64,000 nucleotides of DNA from Bacteroidota bacterium (GCA_018266845.1 JAFDZO010000029.1:30498-94497), one strand, 5' to 3'. Positions 16,974-25,780 are shown, counted from the first letter of the stretch. The notes: a model not told the origin generated them from the letters alone. Numbers and translations: made by a program.

Positions 16974-18458
16974 GTTAACTGCGCGAGTTTTGTTCTTCAT
17001 AAAAGCATAATAAATAACAGCGGAGACTCCAAATCCTACAAACCAAGCATAGTGATATAAGTTAGAAATCCAAAAAGGAAATGCGTCTTTACTGACAAGC
17101 CCTACTGTTGTTAAAAACCCGGGAGCATTTGGAAGTATGCCAATAAGCAATGCTATCATTGCATATTTATTTATTCCCGAACCGTATGAGTACTCACCTG
17201 TGTTTGAATACAGCGCCTCTACATCCAGCTTTTGTTTTCTTATAAAGAAATAATCTGCAATCATAATTCCGCCTACGGGACCTAACAAGCTTGAATATGC
17301 AATCAGCCATGTAAAAATATATCCGTTAGGGTCAGCAATTAATTTCCATGGGAAAATTAAAACACCGATTATCCCTGTAATATAACCGCCTTTTCTGAAA
17401 TCAATTTTGGCGGGATTTAAATTAGCAAAATCATTTGCAGGACTTACAATATTTGCCGCAATATTTGTCGCAAGAGTGGAAACAGCAATACAAATCATTG
17501 CAACACTTACTAAAATTTTATTTTCAAATTTTCCTGCTAAAACAACAGGGTCCCAAATCATTGTGCCATATATAATCACAGTTGCAGATGTAACAACAAC
17601 TCCGATAAATGCAAACAAAGTCATAGAAGGAGGAAGCCCGATAACCTGCCCCATTACCTGCGCTCTCTGGCTTTTTGCGTAGCGGGTGAAATCGGGAATG
17701 TTCAGTGAAAGTGTTGCCCAAAAGCCGACCATACCTGTAAGAGCAGGGAAGAAGTAATTCCAGAACTCTCCGCTTGATGTAAATTTAGACGGCTGTGAAA
17801 GTATAGGACCTAAGCCGTTTCCTGCAGAGATTGCCCAGAACAATAATGCAAGCGCTGCCACAGGAAGAAAGAATGCTTTGAATACCAATAATTTTTTTAT
17901 GCTCTCAACGCCGAGATATACTACATACATATTGAGGAGCCAGAATAAAAAGAATGTAATCGCAGGACCTGTTTCAAGACCGAATGAAGCAGGAAAAATT
18001 CTGGGCAAGTCTGCAATTCCGGGATACCAGACGTGAATCATTTGATAAATAGAAAAGCCGCCTATCCATGCCTGAATGCCAAACCATCCGCATGCAACAA
18101 TTGCTCTGAGTATTGCAGGAATGTTTGCGCCTTTAACACCAAAGCTTGCGCGGACAAATACAGGAAAAGGAATTCCGTATTTTGCTCCTGCCCTTCCGTT
18201 TAAAATCATTGGAACAAGCACAACGGTATTCCCAAGAAAAATGGTGAATATTGCCTGCCACCAGTTCATACCTCCTTCAATTAAAGAACTTGCAAGCATG
18301 TATGTGGGAATGCATAAGCTCATGCTTATCCACAGCGCTGCATAGTTCCAAGTATTCCATGTTCTTTGAAAGGAGGAAACAGGGGCTAAATCTTCACTGT
18401 ATAATGACGATGATTTGATGTTATCATGCGAAGTTAAATCATGTGTGTCACTATCCAA
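16968..18458 (-). CDS. NCS1 family nucleobase:cation symporter
   Basis: Imports the pathway substrate; NCS1 members carry uracil, allantoin, hydantoins, cytosine or thiamine. The 496 residues contain about twelve hydrophobic segments. The N-terminal part NYAALWISMSLCIPTYM and the region around PDFTRYAKSQRAQVMGQVIGLP are typical of the FUR/allantoin-permease branch. The context points to uracil, thymine or a hydantoin. The only usable start is TTG at 18458: an in-frame TAA lies two codons upstream and the next Met falls inside the first membrane helix. The last codons (Val-Asn-His-stop) are made of the repeat word TTAACCACTAA, so the repeat forms the end of this protein. Confidence 0.9.
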   Translation of the reverse strand: MDSDTHDLTSHDNIKSSSLYSEDLAPVSSFQRTWNTWNYAALWISMSLCIPTYMLASSLIEGGMNWWQAIFTIFLGNTVVLVPMILNGRAGAKYGIPFPVFVRASFGVKGANIPAILRAIVACGWFGIQAWIGGFSIYQMIHVWYPGIADLPRIFPASFGLETGPAITFFLFWLLNMYVVYLGVESIKKLLVFKAFFLPVAALALLFWAISAGNGLGPILSQPSKFTSSGEFWNYFFPALTGMVGFWATLSLNIPDFTRYAKSQRAQVMGQVIGLPPSMTLFAFIGVVVTSATVIIYGTMIWDPVVLAGKFENKILVSVAMICIAVSTLATNIAANIVSPANDFANLNPAKIDFRKGGYITGIIGVLIFPWKLIADPNGYIFTWLIAYSSLLGPVGGIMIADYFFIRKQKLDVEALYSNTGEYSYGSGINKYAMIALLIGILPNAPGFLTTVGLVSKDAFPFWISNLYHYAWFVGFGVSAVIYYAFMKNKTRAVNH

Positions 18459-18468
18459 ATTTTATTCT

Positions 18469-18497
18469 TTTAGATTTTAAATGTTAAATTTTAATTA
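18469..18497. repeat. Degenerate heptamer array between aminotransferase and permease
   Basis: Four AT-rich seven-base units (TTTTAGA, TTTTAAA, TGTTAAA, TTTTAAT) that run over the stop codon of the aminotransferase (18491-18493). Being AT-only in part, it is the weakest of the arrays in this operon. Confidence 0.45.
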
Positions 18498-19840
18498 CAA
18501 TGCTCATCGGCAATTGTAAGAGCTTTTGAAATTATATCAAGTCCTTCATCAACCTGCTCCTTTGTAATACAAAGCGGAGGAGCGATGAAAATCATATTCC
18601 ATCGTCCCATTGTGTACATTCCAAGCTCTGCAATTTTTCCCATTACTTTATTCATCACTTCCATTTCGTTCGGCGGAGCGTTCCATCTAGCCATCGGCTC
18701 TTTTGTGTCTCTGTTCTTTACAAGCTCAAGACATCCAAGAAGACCCGTGTTTCTGAAATCACCGATGCTAGGATGTTTTGCTTTTAATTTCTCAACTTCT
18801 GCCTCAATGTATTTTCCCATATTGGCAGCATTCTCTATTAAGTTTTCTTCCGTGTAAATATCCAGCACTGCATTTGCCGCTGCACAGGAAACAGCATGAG
18901 CAGAATATGTAAGCCCGAGTGGTAAAGGTTTATCATCAAATGCATGAGCAATTTCATCTTTGACCATAACTCCTCCCATAGGAATATAGGCAGATGTAAG
19001 TCCTTTAGCCATTGTCATTATGTCAGGTACAACTCCGTGATTATCTATACCGAACCATTTGCCGGTTCTTCCGAATCCGCTCATTACTTCATCGCAGATC
19101 AAAAGTATTCCGTATTTTTTTGCAATCGTTTCAATTTTTTTCCAGTAGCCTTCGGGATATTTTATGCATCCCGATGAGCCAGATTCACCTTCCATTATTA
19201 TTGCGGCAACGGTTCCGGGTCCTTCATATTGGATAACTCTTTCCATGTGAGCTGCTGCCATTTCGGAGCACTCCTCGGGAGTTTTGCTGTTCCATGGGCA
19301 TCTGTAGAAATAAGGATTTTCAACGTGAACAAAGTTAGGTGATTGCTGGGAATCTATTGCATGTCTTCTTGGGTCGCCGCCCGCTGATGCGGAGGCATAA
19401 GTTGCTCCGTGATATGACTGATAGAACGAAACAATTTTATGCCTGCCTGTGTAAACTCTGGCAAGCTTGATTGCGTTTTCAATTGCCTCTGCTCCGCCGA
19501 GTGTGAAGAATGCTTTATTCAAATCTCCGGGAGCTATTTCCGCCAGCTTTTTACCGAGGTCGCCTCTTGCTGCTGTAATCATTCCCGGATAGACGTAGCT
19601 GATTTCACTCATTTGCTTTGCCACTGCTTCCGTTACTTTAGGATGCCCGTGTCCTATGTTGATGCAGATAAGCTGTGAGGAGAAATCAAAATATCTTTTG
19701 CCGTCATAATCATAAATAAAAATGCCCTTGCCGCTTTTTATCATTATGGGCTTCAATCCTTTTTGCTTTGACCATGAGGTTAAAGTAAAAGTGAGATTGT
19801 TATTAAGTATTTGGTCTTTATCTTGAGTTATTTGATACAT
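18491..19840 (-). CDS. Class III (omega) aminotransferase, probably beta-alanine/beta-aminoisobutyrate transaminase
   Basis: PLP enzyme expected to convert beta-alanine (from uracil) to malonate semialdehyde and beta-aminoisobutyrate (from thymine) to methylmalonate semialdehyde. The PLP Lys is K279 in MAKGLTSAYIPMGG; D250 (ICDEVMSGFGRTG) contacts the pyridine nitrogen; GGAEAIENAIK at 115-125 binds the phosphate. The 449 residues are normal for class III. The pairing with a CoA-acylating semialdehyde dehydrogenase in the same operon supports the beta-amino acid role; the amino acceptor (pyruvate or 2-oxoglutarate) cannot be told. Heptamer repeats flank both ends of the gene. Confidence 0.88.
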   Translation of the reverse strand: MYQITQDKDQILNNNLTFTLTSWSKQKGLKPIMIKSGKGIFIYDYDGKRYFDFSSQLICINIGHGHPKVTEAVAKQMSEISYVYPGMITAARGDLGKKLAEIAPGDLNKAFFTLGGAEAIENAIKLARVYTGRHKIVSFYQSYHGATYASASAGGDPRRHAIDSQQSPNFVHVENPYFYRCPWNSKTPEECSEMAAAHMERVIQYEGPGTVAAIIMEGESGSSGCIKYPEGYWKKIETIAKKYGILLICDEVMSGFGRTGKWFGIDNHGVVPDIMTMAKGLTSAYIPMGGVMVKDEIAHAFDDKPLPLGLTYSAHAVSCAAANAVLDIYTEENLIENAANMGKYIEAEVEKLKAKHPSIGDFRNTGLLGCLELVKNRDTKEPMARWNAPPNEMEVMNKVMGKIAELGMYTMGRWNMIFIAPPLCITKEQVDEGLDIISKALTIADEHCN

Positions 19841-19843
19841 TTC

Positions 19844-19879
19844 AAAAAGTTAAAAAGTTAAGTGTTAAATAGTTAAATC
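19844..19879. repeat. Degenerate 7-8 bp repeat array between DUF2442 and the aminotransferase
   Basis: Units of the AAAAGTT/AAGTGTT/AAATAGTT type between the aminotransferase start and the DUF2442 stop. It forms the downstream border of the DUF4160/DUF2442 pair. Confidence 0.65.
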
Positions 19880-20129
19880 AATTTAATGAGTATAAAACAT
19901 CGGGACATAGGTCAATTCCGTTATCCCAATAAATCGTTTCGAGTTCTTTATCAAGTTTTACTTTTTTAAAGTAATCAGGGTTAAGTAATTCTTTAAATTT
20001 ACTTTGAGGAGATTTAGACCATTCGTTAAGTTTCTTTTCTAAATCTACTGTTTTTGTTTCGCCTGTATTAAATTCTAATTCTAATTTATATGGCGAAACA
20101 GAACGAATGTTTTTAATTAAGTGAATCAT
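19878..20129 (-). CDS. DUF2442 domain protein
   Basis: 83 residues matching the DUF2442 pattern: an N-terminal strand pair (SVSPYKLELEFNTGETKTVDL), a central L.NPDYFKKVKLD segment and the end IYWDNGIDLCPDVLY. DUF2442 genes are very often next to DUF4160 genes, as here (two-base gap), and the pair has been suggested to be a toxin-antitoxin-like module; no activity is proven. It is unrelated in function to the surrounding catabolic genes and is bordered by heptamer repeats. Confidence 0.85.
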   Translation of the reverse strand: MIHLIKNIRSVSPYKLELEFNTGETKTVDLEKKLNEWSKSPQSKFKELLNPDYFKKVKLDKELETIYWDNGIDLCPDVLYSLN

Positions 20130-20131
20130 AA

Positions 20132-20395
20132 TTATTGTAACGGTTCAATTTTTTTAAAATTCGGATTATCCTTTTGGCTTTCGTTCCAGTTATCCATTAG
20201 TTCTTTCCTATGAAGCTCAGCCCAATCCTGTATTAAACGAATTGCTCTGCGAGGCAATTTACCGTCAATCAATTCTCCTGTTTCTATGTTGAAGAATCCT
20301 GCATTATCTCCGTATCTTGCATGAAAATGCGGAGGTGTGTGGTCCTTCGCAAACATAGCAATGATAATTCCATAAAATCTGCTTATCTCAGGCAT
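20132..20395 (-). CDS. DUF4160 domain protein
   Basis: 87 residues with the DUF4160 hallmarks: MPEISRFYGIIIAMFAKDH, then HTPPHFHARYGD with its clustered histidines, and a LPRRAIRLIQDWAELHRKEL helix near the C terminus. The start is the ATG ending at 20395; a longer frame begins with TTG at 20431 inside the repeat array. It is the first gene of the DUF4160/DUF2442 pair, and a heptamer array (20427-20451) separates it from mmsA. Confidence 0.87.
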   Translation of the reverse strand: MPEISRFYGIIIAMFAKDHTPPHFHARYGDNAGFFNIETGELIDGKLPRRAIRLIQDWAELHRKELMDNWNESQKDNPNFKKIEPLQ

Positions 20396-20426
20396 TATTT
20401 TACCAAATAAGTTAAAATTTTTTTCT

Positions 20427-20451
20427 AACAACGAACAACGAAAAACGAAAC
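20427..20451. repeat. Heptamer repeat array at the end of mmsA
   Basis: ACAACGA, ACAACGA, AAAACGA units. It meets the mmsA stop codon (20451-20453). It has the same word family as the array before preA, in inverted orientation and 8 kb apart. Confidence 0.75.
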
Positions 20452-21914
20452 TAGCTCATCCAATTCGTTCTTGCTTCTGCGCTCCATTTAATAGAAGTCT
20501 TCTTCAACTGTGTCCAGAATTCTATCGAGCTTTTTCCTGTAATATCGCTTGTTCCGAATTTCGATTCGTTCCATCCGCCGAAAGAGAATGGCTCTCTTGG
20601 TACGGGAACTCCAATATTCACACCAACCATACCGGCAGATGCTTTTTCCATAACGTACCTTGCGTAGCTTCCGTTTTGCGTGAAGACCGATGCTGCGTTT
20701 CCGTAGTTCGAGCTGTTTTCAATCGCAATAGCCTCATCAAGTGAATCGGTTCTCATAATTGCTATTACGGGTCCGAATACCTCTTCTTTTGCAATTGCCA
20801 TTTCCGGTTTTACATAATCAATAACAGTCGGTCCTACATAAAATCCGCCTTCTTTGTTTTCTACAACTGCGTTTCTTCCGTCAACTAAAACTTTAGCGCC
20901 GAGTTTTTCAGCTTCGGTAATATATCTTTCAATTCTTTCTTTTGCTGCTTTAGAAATTACCGAGCCGAGATTTTTTCCCGGAACGATTTTCTTTGCTTCT
21001 TCAACTAATTTTTCCACAATGTGGTCAATCGGTCCCACACCTACCATTGCAGAGGCAGCCATACATCTTTGCCCTGCGCAGCCTGACATAGAAGCAGCAA
21101 CGTTTGATGCAGTCATATCTACGTTTGCATCAGGTAATACTATTAAGTGATTTTTTGCTCCGCCAAGCGCAACGCATCTTTTTAAGCTTGCAGTAGAGCG
21201 GATATAAACAACTTTTGCAATCGGAGTAGAGCCGACAAATGAAACAGCGCTTATTCCCGGATGATCGCAGATAGCTTCAACGATTTCTTTATCGCCGTTA
21301 ACTACGTTGAACACTCCGTCAGGAAGTCCTGCTTCTTTCAGCATTTCTGCTATGTAATTTGATGTAACAGGTACCTGTTCTGATGGTTTTAATATCATTG
21401 CGTTTCCAAGAGCGATTGCATTCGGAATTGTCCAGTGAGGAACCATATGCGGAAAATTGAAAGGAGCTATTGATGCAACGACTCCGAGAGGCTTATGGTC
21501 TATTCTGCACTCAACGCCTTTACTGACTTCTAGAATTTCACCGCCAACTAATTGTGGAAGTGAGCATGCAAACTCGGTAAGCTCGATGCTTTTTTCAACT
21601 TCTGCTCTTGCTTCGTCTATTGTTTTTCCGTTTTCTAAATGTGTAATGTATGAAAGCTCATCGATATTTTTTTCCATCAGAGTTTTGTATCTGTAGAAAA
21701 CCTGTACACGCTCTTTAATCGGAATTTCCGACCATAATTTATATGCTTTTTCGGCAGCTTCTACTGCTGCATCCAAGTCACTTTTTTTAGAAAGAAGAAC
21801 TTTTGAAATAACTGTTCCGTCAATCGGAGAAAGAACGTCCATTCTTGCCTGTCCGTTTGCCGTGAATTGCCCGCCGATAAAATTCTTAACCTCGGGATAT
21901 TTAATCTTATCCAT
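20451..21914 (-). CDS. mmsA: CoA-acylating (methyl)malonate-semialdehyde dehydrogenase
   Basis: Final step of the pathway: oxidises malonate or methylmalonate semialdehyde with NAD and CoA to acetyl-CoA or propionyl-CoA plus CO2. It is an ALDH-fold protein of 487 residues with the catalytic Cys at 284 (GCAGQRCMA), N153 in PFNFP and the NAD-binding VSFVGST near 224-230. The usual ALDH general base in ELGGK is replaced by Ala (ALGGAKNH), which is typical of the CoA-dependent MmsA/IolA branch. It is the first gene of the pyrimidine operon, divergent from the 1213-residue oxidoreductase, with a shared 170-base promoter region. Confidence 0.93.
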   Translation of the reverse strand: MDKIKYPEVKNFIGGQFTANGQARMDVLSPIDGTVISKVLLSKKSDLDAAVEAAEKAYKLWSEIPIKERVQVFYRYKTLMEKNIDELSYITHLENGKTIDEARAEVEKSIELTEFACSLPQLVGGEILEVSKGVECRIDHKPLGVVASIAPFNFPHMVPHWTIPNAIALGNAMILKPSEQVPVTSNYIAEMLKEAGLPDGVFNVVNGDKEIVEAICDHPGISAVSFVGSTPIAKVVYIRSTASLKRCVALGGAKNHLIVLPDANVDMTASNVAASMSGCAGQRCMAASAMVGVGPIDHIVEKLVEEAKKIVPGKNLGSVISKAAKERIERYITEAEKLGAKVLVDGRNAVVENKEGGFYVGPTVIDYVKPEMAIAKEEVFGPVIAIMRTDSLDEAIAIENSSNYGNAASVFTQNGSYARYVMEKASAGMVGVNIGVPVPREPFSFGGWNESKFGTSDITGKSSIEFWTQLKKTSIKWSAEARTNWMS

Positions 21915-22084
21915 TTTACTTAAAAATATTTAATTTTTGACTGAATATTGAGTATAGTGAAAATTTTCTTATAAAAAAATACTCTTTTGTGGAGTTTACA
22001 CTCTGCGAAATAAGTGCAAAAAATAAGTCAATTATTATTTAAAAAATTTAAAAGTATATTTAATAACAACTATTTTTTCCACGT
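21915..22084. promoter_or_regulatory. Divergent promoter region, mmsA operon and large oxidoreductase
   Basis: 170 AT-rich bases must carry both promoters. Near 21943-21963 there is a weak seven-base periodicity (TGAATAT, TGAGTAT, AGTGAAA), and at 21990-22001 a short inverted repeat GAGT..ACTC. I cannot assign promoter boxes or an operator with confidence. Confidence 0.4.
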
Positions 22085-25000
22085 ATGAATGAAAATATTC
22101 TAAATCCAAAATTCGGATATACCTATGCCGATTTATTCTTAAGCGAAAAATTAAGGGCGCTCGCTGATGATTTTTATAAATATTTTGAAAAAGAAAACCC
22201 TCAGAAATTTGAGGAATTTAAAAAATACCGTGATTCAAAAGGTGAGGGCTTCACCTACATTCAGGCATCTGAAGTGATAATGAATTCAAGCGTGTATGTC
22301 TCATCTTTTTTAGGCGAATTATTCAATGTGCAGGAGCATTTGAAAAATTATGTAGATGAAGCGCAATACAATGAAGATATATTTTTATTTAAAAAAGAAT
22401 TTGTCCAGAGAAAAGTTTTCCGCCGCTTTAAGCCGGAAGACCTTGAAAAAATAAACTGGCTTGAGCTTGATGCTTTTATAACCAGAATAAAAAAGTGTTT
22501 AGCAGACCAGATAGATTTTACCGTGGATGAGGAAAAATATACGGCGCGATTTGTAAACGAGCTTGCAGAGCTTGAAAAAAATTACAGATGGTTTTATGAA
22601 GGCGATAAATTCGCTCCCGAAAATTTTCAGATTCCTGAAAAATATACCGCCTGCGCAACAAAATTAATTTCAGAAGTACGTACTGACAGCGGACTTGGAG
22701 CAGATAAAGATTATGACAATGTGAAGTTCCTGATGAATAAAGTAATGGAATGGGTTTATGCAAAACGTTTCTTTGATAAAGATGCAGCAAAATGGGTTTC
22801 GTATTTTGAGCCGGAGAAGCTGGATTTTGATCATTTAGTTCATGTTGAAATTCCCGATGCAGCTTTCCCCCAAAAAATGGAAGGAGATGAAAACCATTTT
22901 ATTCAGAGAAAAGGATTTGAGCTGCACGATCACAGAATGAGCGAAAGGCAGATTTTGAATCAGGTTGATTACTGTATGTATTGCCACGATAGGGAAAAAG
23001 ATTCCTGCTCAAAAGGTTTACACGATAGATTCGGCGCTCTGAAGACTAACCCTCTGGGAATTGAGCTTACCGGATGCCCGCTTAACGAAAAAATTTCAGA
23101 GGCGCATTTATTAAGAAAAAGTGGTTTTCCTCTTGCTGCAATGGCTATTGTTGCAATTGATAATCCTATGTGCCCCGGTACAGGGCATAGAATTTGCAAT
23201 GATTGTATGAAGGGCTGCATTTACCAGAAACAGGAACCGGTGAACATTCCTCAAGTAGAGACTAATACACTTAGAGATACCATAAACCTTCCTTACGGCT
23301 TTGAGATTTATACATTACTTACAAGATGGAATCCCATTAATATAAAGCGTCCTTATGCGTTAGATTATAACGGCAAAAATGTTTTAGTTGTTGGTCAGGG
23401 TCCGGCGGGATATACGCTTGCTCATCATTTATTAAATGAAGGATACGGCATAGCAGCAATTGATGCGCTGAAAATTGAACCGATATTCGGTGAGTACACA
23501 GGAATAAATCCCGCTACAAACGAAAGAACCGAACATAAGGCAGTAAAAGATTTTAATAAGGAAATTGTTCAGGAGCTTGATAAAAGAATTTTGCAGGGAT
23601 TCGGCGGCGTAACCGAATACGGAATTACCGTGCGATGGGATAAAAATTTTCTTTCGATGATTTATATTAATCTTGCAAGAAGAAAAAATTACAGATTGTA
23701 TGACGGCGTGAGATTCGGCAGCTCGGTTACAGTTGACGAAGCATGGCAAATGGGCTTTGACCACATAGGTTTAGCCGCAGGAGCAGGACAACCGACTATT
23801 GTGAACATGAAAAATAATCTTGCAAAGGGGGTAAGAAAATCAACGGATTATCTTATGTCATTGCAGCTTTCAGGTGCAAGTAAAGATGACAGCCTTGCAA
23901 GTACGATGATTCAACTTCCCGCAGTTATTATCGGCGGCGGGCTGACTGCAATTGATACAACCACTGAAACAGCAGCGTATTATCCCGTACAGGTGAAAAG
24001 AGTATTGGATAGATATGAGAAAATTTCCTCGGAAAAGGGTGAAGAATTTTTCTGGAGTGCTTTCAATGAAGAAGATAAGGAAATAATAAAAACTTTCATT
24101 CAGCACGGTAAAGAAGCGAGAGGCGAAGAAGAACTTGCAAAGCTTGAGAATAGAAAAACGAATTACATTAATCTGATAAGAAAGTGGGGCGGAGTTTCGC
24201 TTGTATATCGCAAGAGAATGCAGGACTCTCCGGCGTACAGATTAAATCACGAAGAGATAAAAGAAGCGCTTGAACAGGGAGTATATTTTATTGAAAATTT
24301 ATCGCCGACAGAAATTGCAAAAGATAAATTCGGCAGGGCAGAAAAAGTTATCTTTGAAAAGCAGACCGTTGAAACTACGGAAGACGGCAAAATAAAACAT
24401 AGAAACAGCGGAGAGTTTATCGAGCTTCCTGCAAAGACAGTGCAGGTGGCAGCAGGAACTGCACCAAACTCTATGTATGAATACGAAAATCCGAATACGT
24501 TTTTACTCGATGATAAATGGCAGTATTTCAAGACTCATAAGTTAGTTAAAGATGAGTCGGGAAAGTTTTCGCTTGAAGAAGTGCCCGTAAAAGAAGACGG
24601 ATTTTTTACCTCGTATAATAAAGAAGGAAAGTTTGTTTCGTTCTACGGCGACTGTCATCCGAAATATGTTGGCAGCGTAGTTAAGGCAATGGCATCTGCA
24701 AAGAAAGGTTCCAGACAGGTAATAGAGCTTTTAGAAAATGAAAGTTCAAAGTTTTCAAGTGCAGAAGAATTTTTTACGAAGACAAATGAAGCTTTTATTT
24801 CAACAGTGCAATCACTGAAAAAATTAAATGAAAGAACTTTAGAACTTGTTGTAAAAAATAGAGCCGGAGCGGAGAAATTTAAACCGGGACAGTTCTTTAA
24901 ATTACAAAACTACGAAGTTCTTGCTGATAAAAAGAATGGAATAACAAAAACCATCGAAGGTGTTGCGTTAGCTCCAGCAAATGTAAATAAAGAGAACGGA

Positions 25001-25726
25001 CTTATTAGTTTTGTCGTAGTAAAAGAAGGTGTTTCGAGTTCTTTGATTGAAAACCTTAAAGAGGGAGAAAAAATATTTTTAATGGGACCGACCGGCACTC
25101 CTTCAAATATTCCCGAAGGAGAAAATGTTTTAATTGCAGGCGGCGGTTCGGGCAATGCCGTGCTTCTATCAATTGCAAAAGCATTGAAAGAAAAAAATAA
25201 TAATATTCTTTACTTTGCAGGATATAGAAGTAACGATGATGTGTTTGATAAAAATGTGATTGAGGAGGTAAGCGATGAAGTAGTATGGTGCTCGGAAGAG
25301 GGTGAAATAAATCCGGCTCGTAAACAGGATACATTTTTCAGAGGAAATATTATAGAAGGAATTAAAAATTATACTTCTTCTCATAAAGATTTAAAGAGCA
25401 TAAGTAAAATTATCACTGCGGGAAATCCCTCAATGATGAAAGAAATTCGTGATGCAAGGAAAACTTTCTTGAAAGAATTTTTAAATGGTCATGATGCAGT
25501 TGCAAATATGAACAACCCAATGCAGTGCATGATGAAGGCAATATGCGGTCAGTGTTTGCAAAGAAATGTAAATCCCGAAACAGGAAAAGAGACAATGGTT
25601 TATTCGTGCGAGTGCCAGGAACAAAAGCTTGATGAAATTGATTTTTTAAATCTGGAAGAGCGCCTTGGAATGAATGCTTCTATGGAAAAGCTAAACAGAT
25701 TGTATTATGAATGTTTTGTAAAATAA
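22085..25726 (+). CDS. Large multidomain flavin/iron-sulfur oxidoreductase (GltD-like core fused to a DHOD electron-transfer-like C terminus)
   Basis: 1213 residues, no signal peptide. Residues 1-280 are helical and unrecognised. A Cys-rich segment follows (C297, C300, then C363, C371, C374, C378), like the Fe-S domain in front of GltD/PreT-type reductases. Next is an FAD Rossmann motif (VVGQGPAGY near 434-441) and a second dinucleotide site (IIGGGLTAIDT near 616). The last 320 residues look like a ferredoxin-NADP reductase/PyrK module, with KPGQFFKLQ for FAD, GPTGTPS and AGGGSGNAVL for NAD(P), and a terminal Cys set (C1148, C1154, C1157, C1175, C1177) like the [2Fe-2S] site of PyrK. Two flavin-NAD modules on one chain suggest electron transfer or bifurcation between NAD(P)H and ferredoxin or another carrier. 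It is divergent from the pyrimidine operon; a role there is inference only. Confidence 0.75.
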   Translation: MNENILNPKFGYTYADLFLSEKLRALADDFYKYFEKENPQKFEEFKKYRDSKGEGFTYIQASEVIMNSSVYVSSFLGELFNVQEHLKNYVDEAQYNEDIFLFKKEFVQRKVFRRFKPEDLEKINWLELDAFITRIKKCLADQIDFTVDEEKYTARFVNELAELEKNYRWFYEGDKFAPENFQIPEKYTACATKLISEVRTDSGLGADKDYDNVKFLMNKVMEWVYAKRFFDKDAAKWVSYFEPEKLDFDHLVHVEIPDAAFPQKMEGDENHFIQRKGFELHDHRMSERQILNQVDYCMYCHDREKDSCSKGLHDRFGALKTNPLGIELTGCPLNEKISEAHLLRKSGFPLAAMAIVAIDNPMCPGTGHRICNDCMKGCIYQKQEPVNIPQVETNTLRDTINLPYGFEIYTLLTRWNPINIKRPYALDYNGKNVLVVGQGPAGYTLAHHLLNEGYGIAAIDALKIEPIFGEYTGINPATNERTEHKAVKDFNKEIVQELDKRILQGFGGVTEYGITVRWDKNFLSMIYINLARRKNYRLYDGVRFGSSVTVDEAWQMGFDHIGLAAGAGQPTIVNMKNNLAKGVRKSTDYLMSLQLSGASKDDSLASTMIQLPAVIIGGGLTAIDTTTETAAYYPVQVKRVLDRYEKISSEKGEEFFWSAFNEEDKEIIKTFIQHGKEARGEEELAKLENRKTNYINLIRKWGGVSLVYRKRMQDSPAYRLNHEEIKEALEQGVYFIENLSPTEIAKDKFGRAEKVIFEKQTVETTEDGKIKHRNSGEFIELPAKTVQVAAGTAPNSMYEYENPNTFLLDDKWQYFKTHKLVKDESGKFSLEEVPVKEDGFFTSYNKEGKFVSFYGDCHPKYVGSVVKAMASAKKGSRQVIELLENESSKFSSAEEFFTKTNEAFISTVQSLKKLNERTLELVVKNRAGAEKFKPGQFFKLQNYEVLADKKNGITKTIEGVALAPANVNKENGLISFVVVKEGVSSSLIENLKEGEKIFLMGPTGTPSNIPEGENVLIAGGGSGNAVLLSIAKALKEKNNNILYFAGYRSNDDVFDKNVIEEVSDEVVWCSEEGEINPARKQDTFFRGNIIEGIKNYTSSHKDLKSISKIITAGNPSMMKEIRDARKTFLKEFLNGHDAVANMNNPMQCMMKAICGQCLQRNVNPETGKETMVYSCECQEQKLDEIDFLNLEERLGMNASMEKLNRLYYECFVK

Positions 25727-25780
25727 TATTTAGTTAACTTTAATGATAATTTCTTTTTTACTCCCCCTGACATACACTAA

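Noticed and set aside
13649..16980. CRISPR array as an explanation of the periodic repeats
   Set aside because: Units are only 7-8 bp, degenerate and contiguous with no spacers of constant length; no cas genes are nearby.
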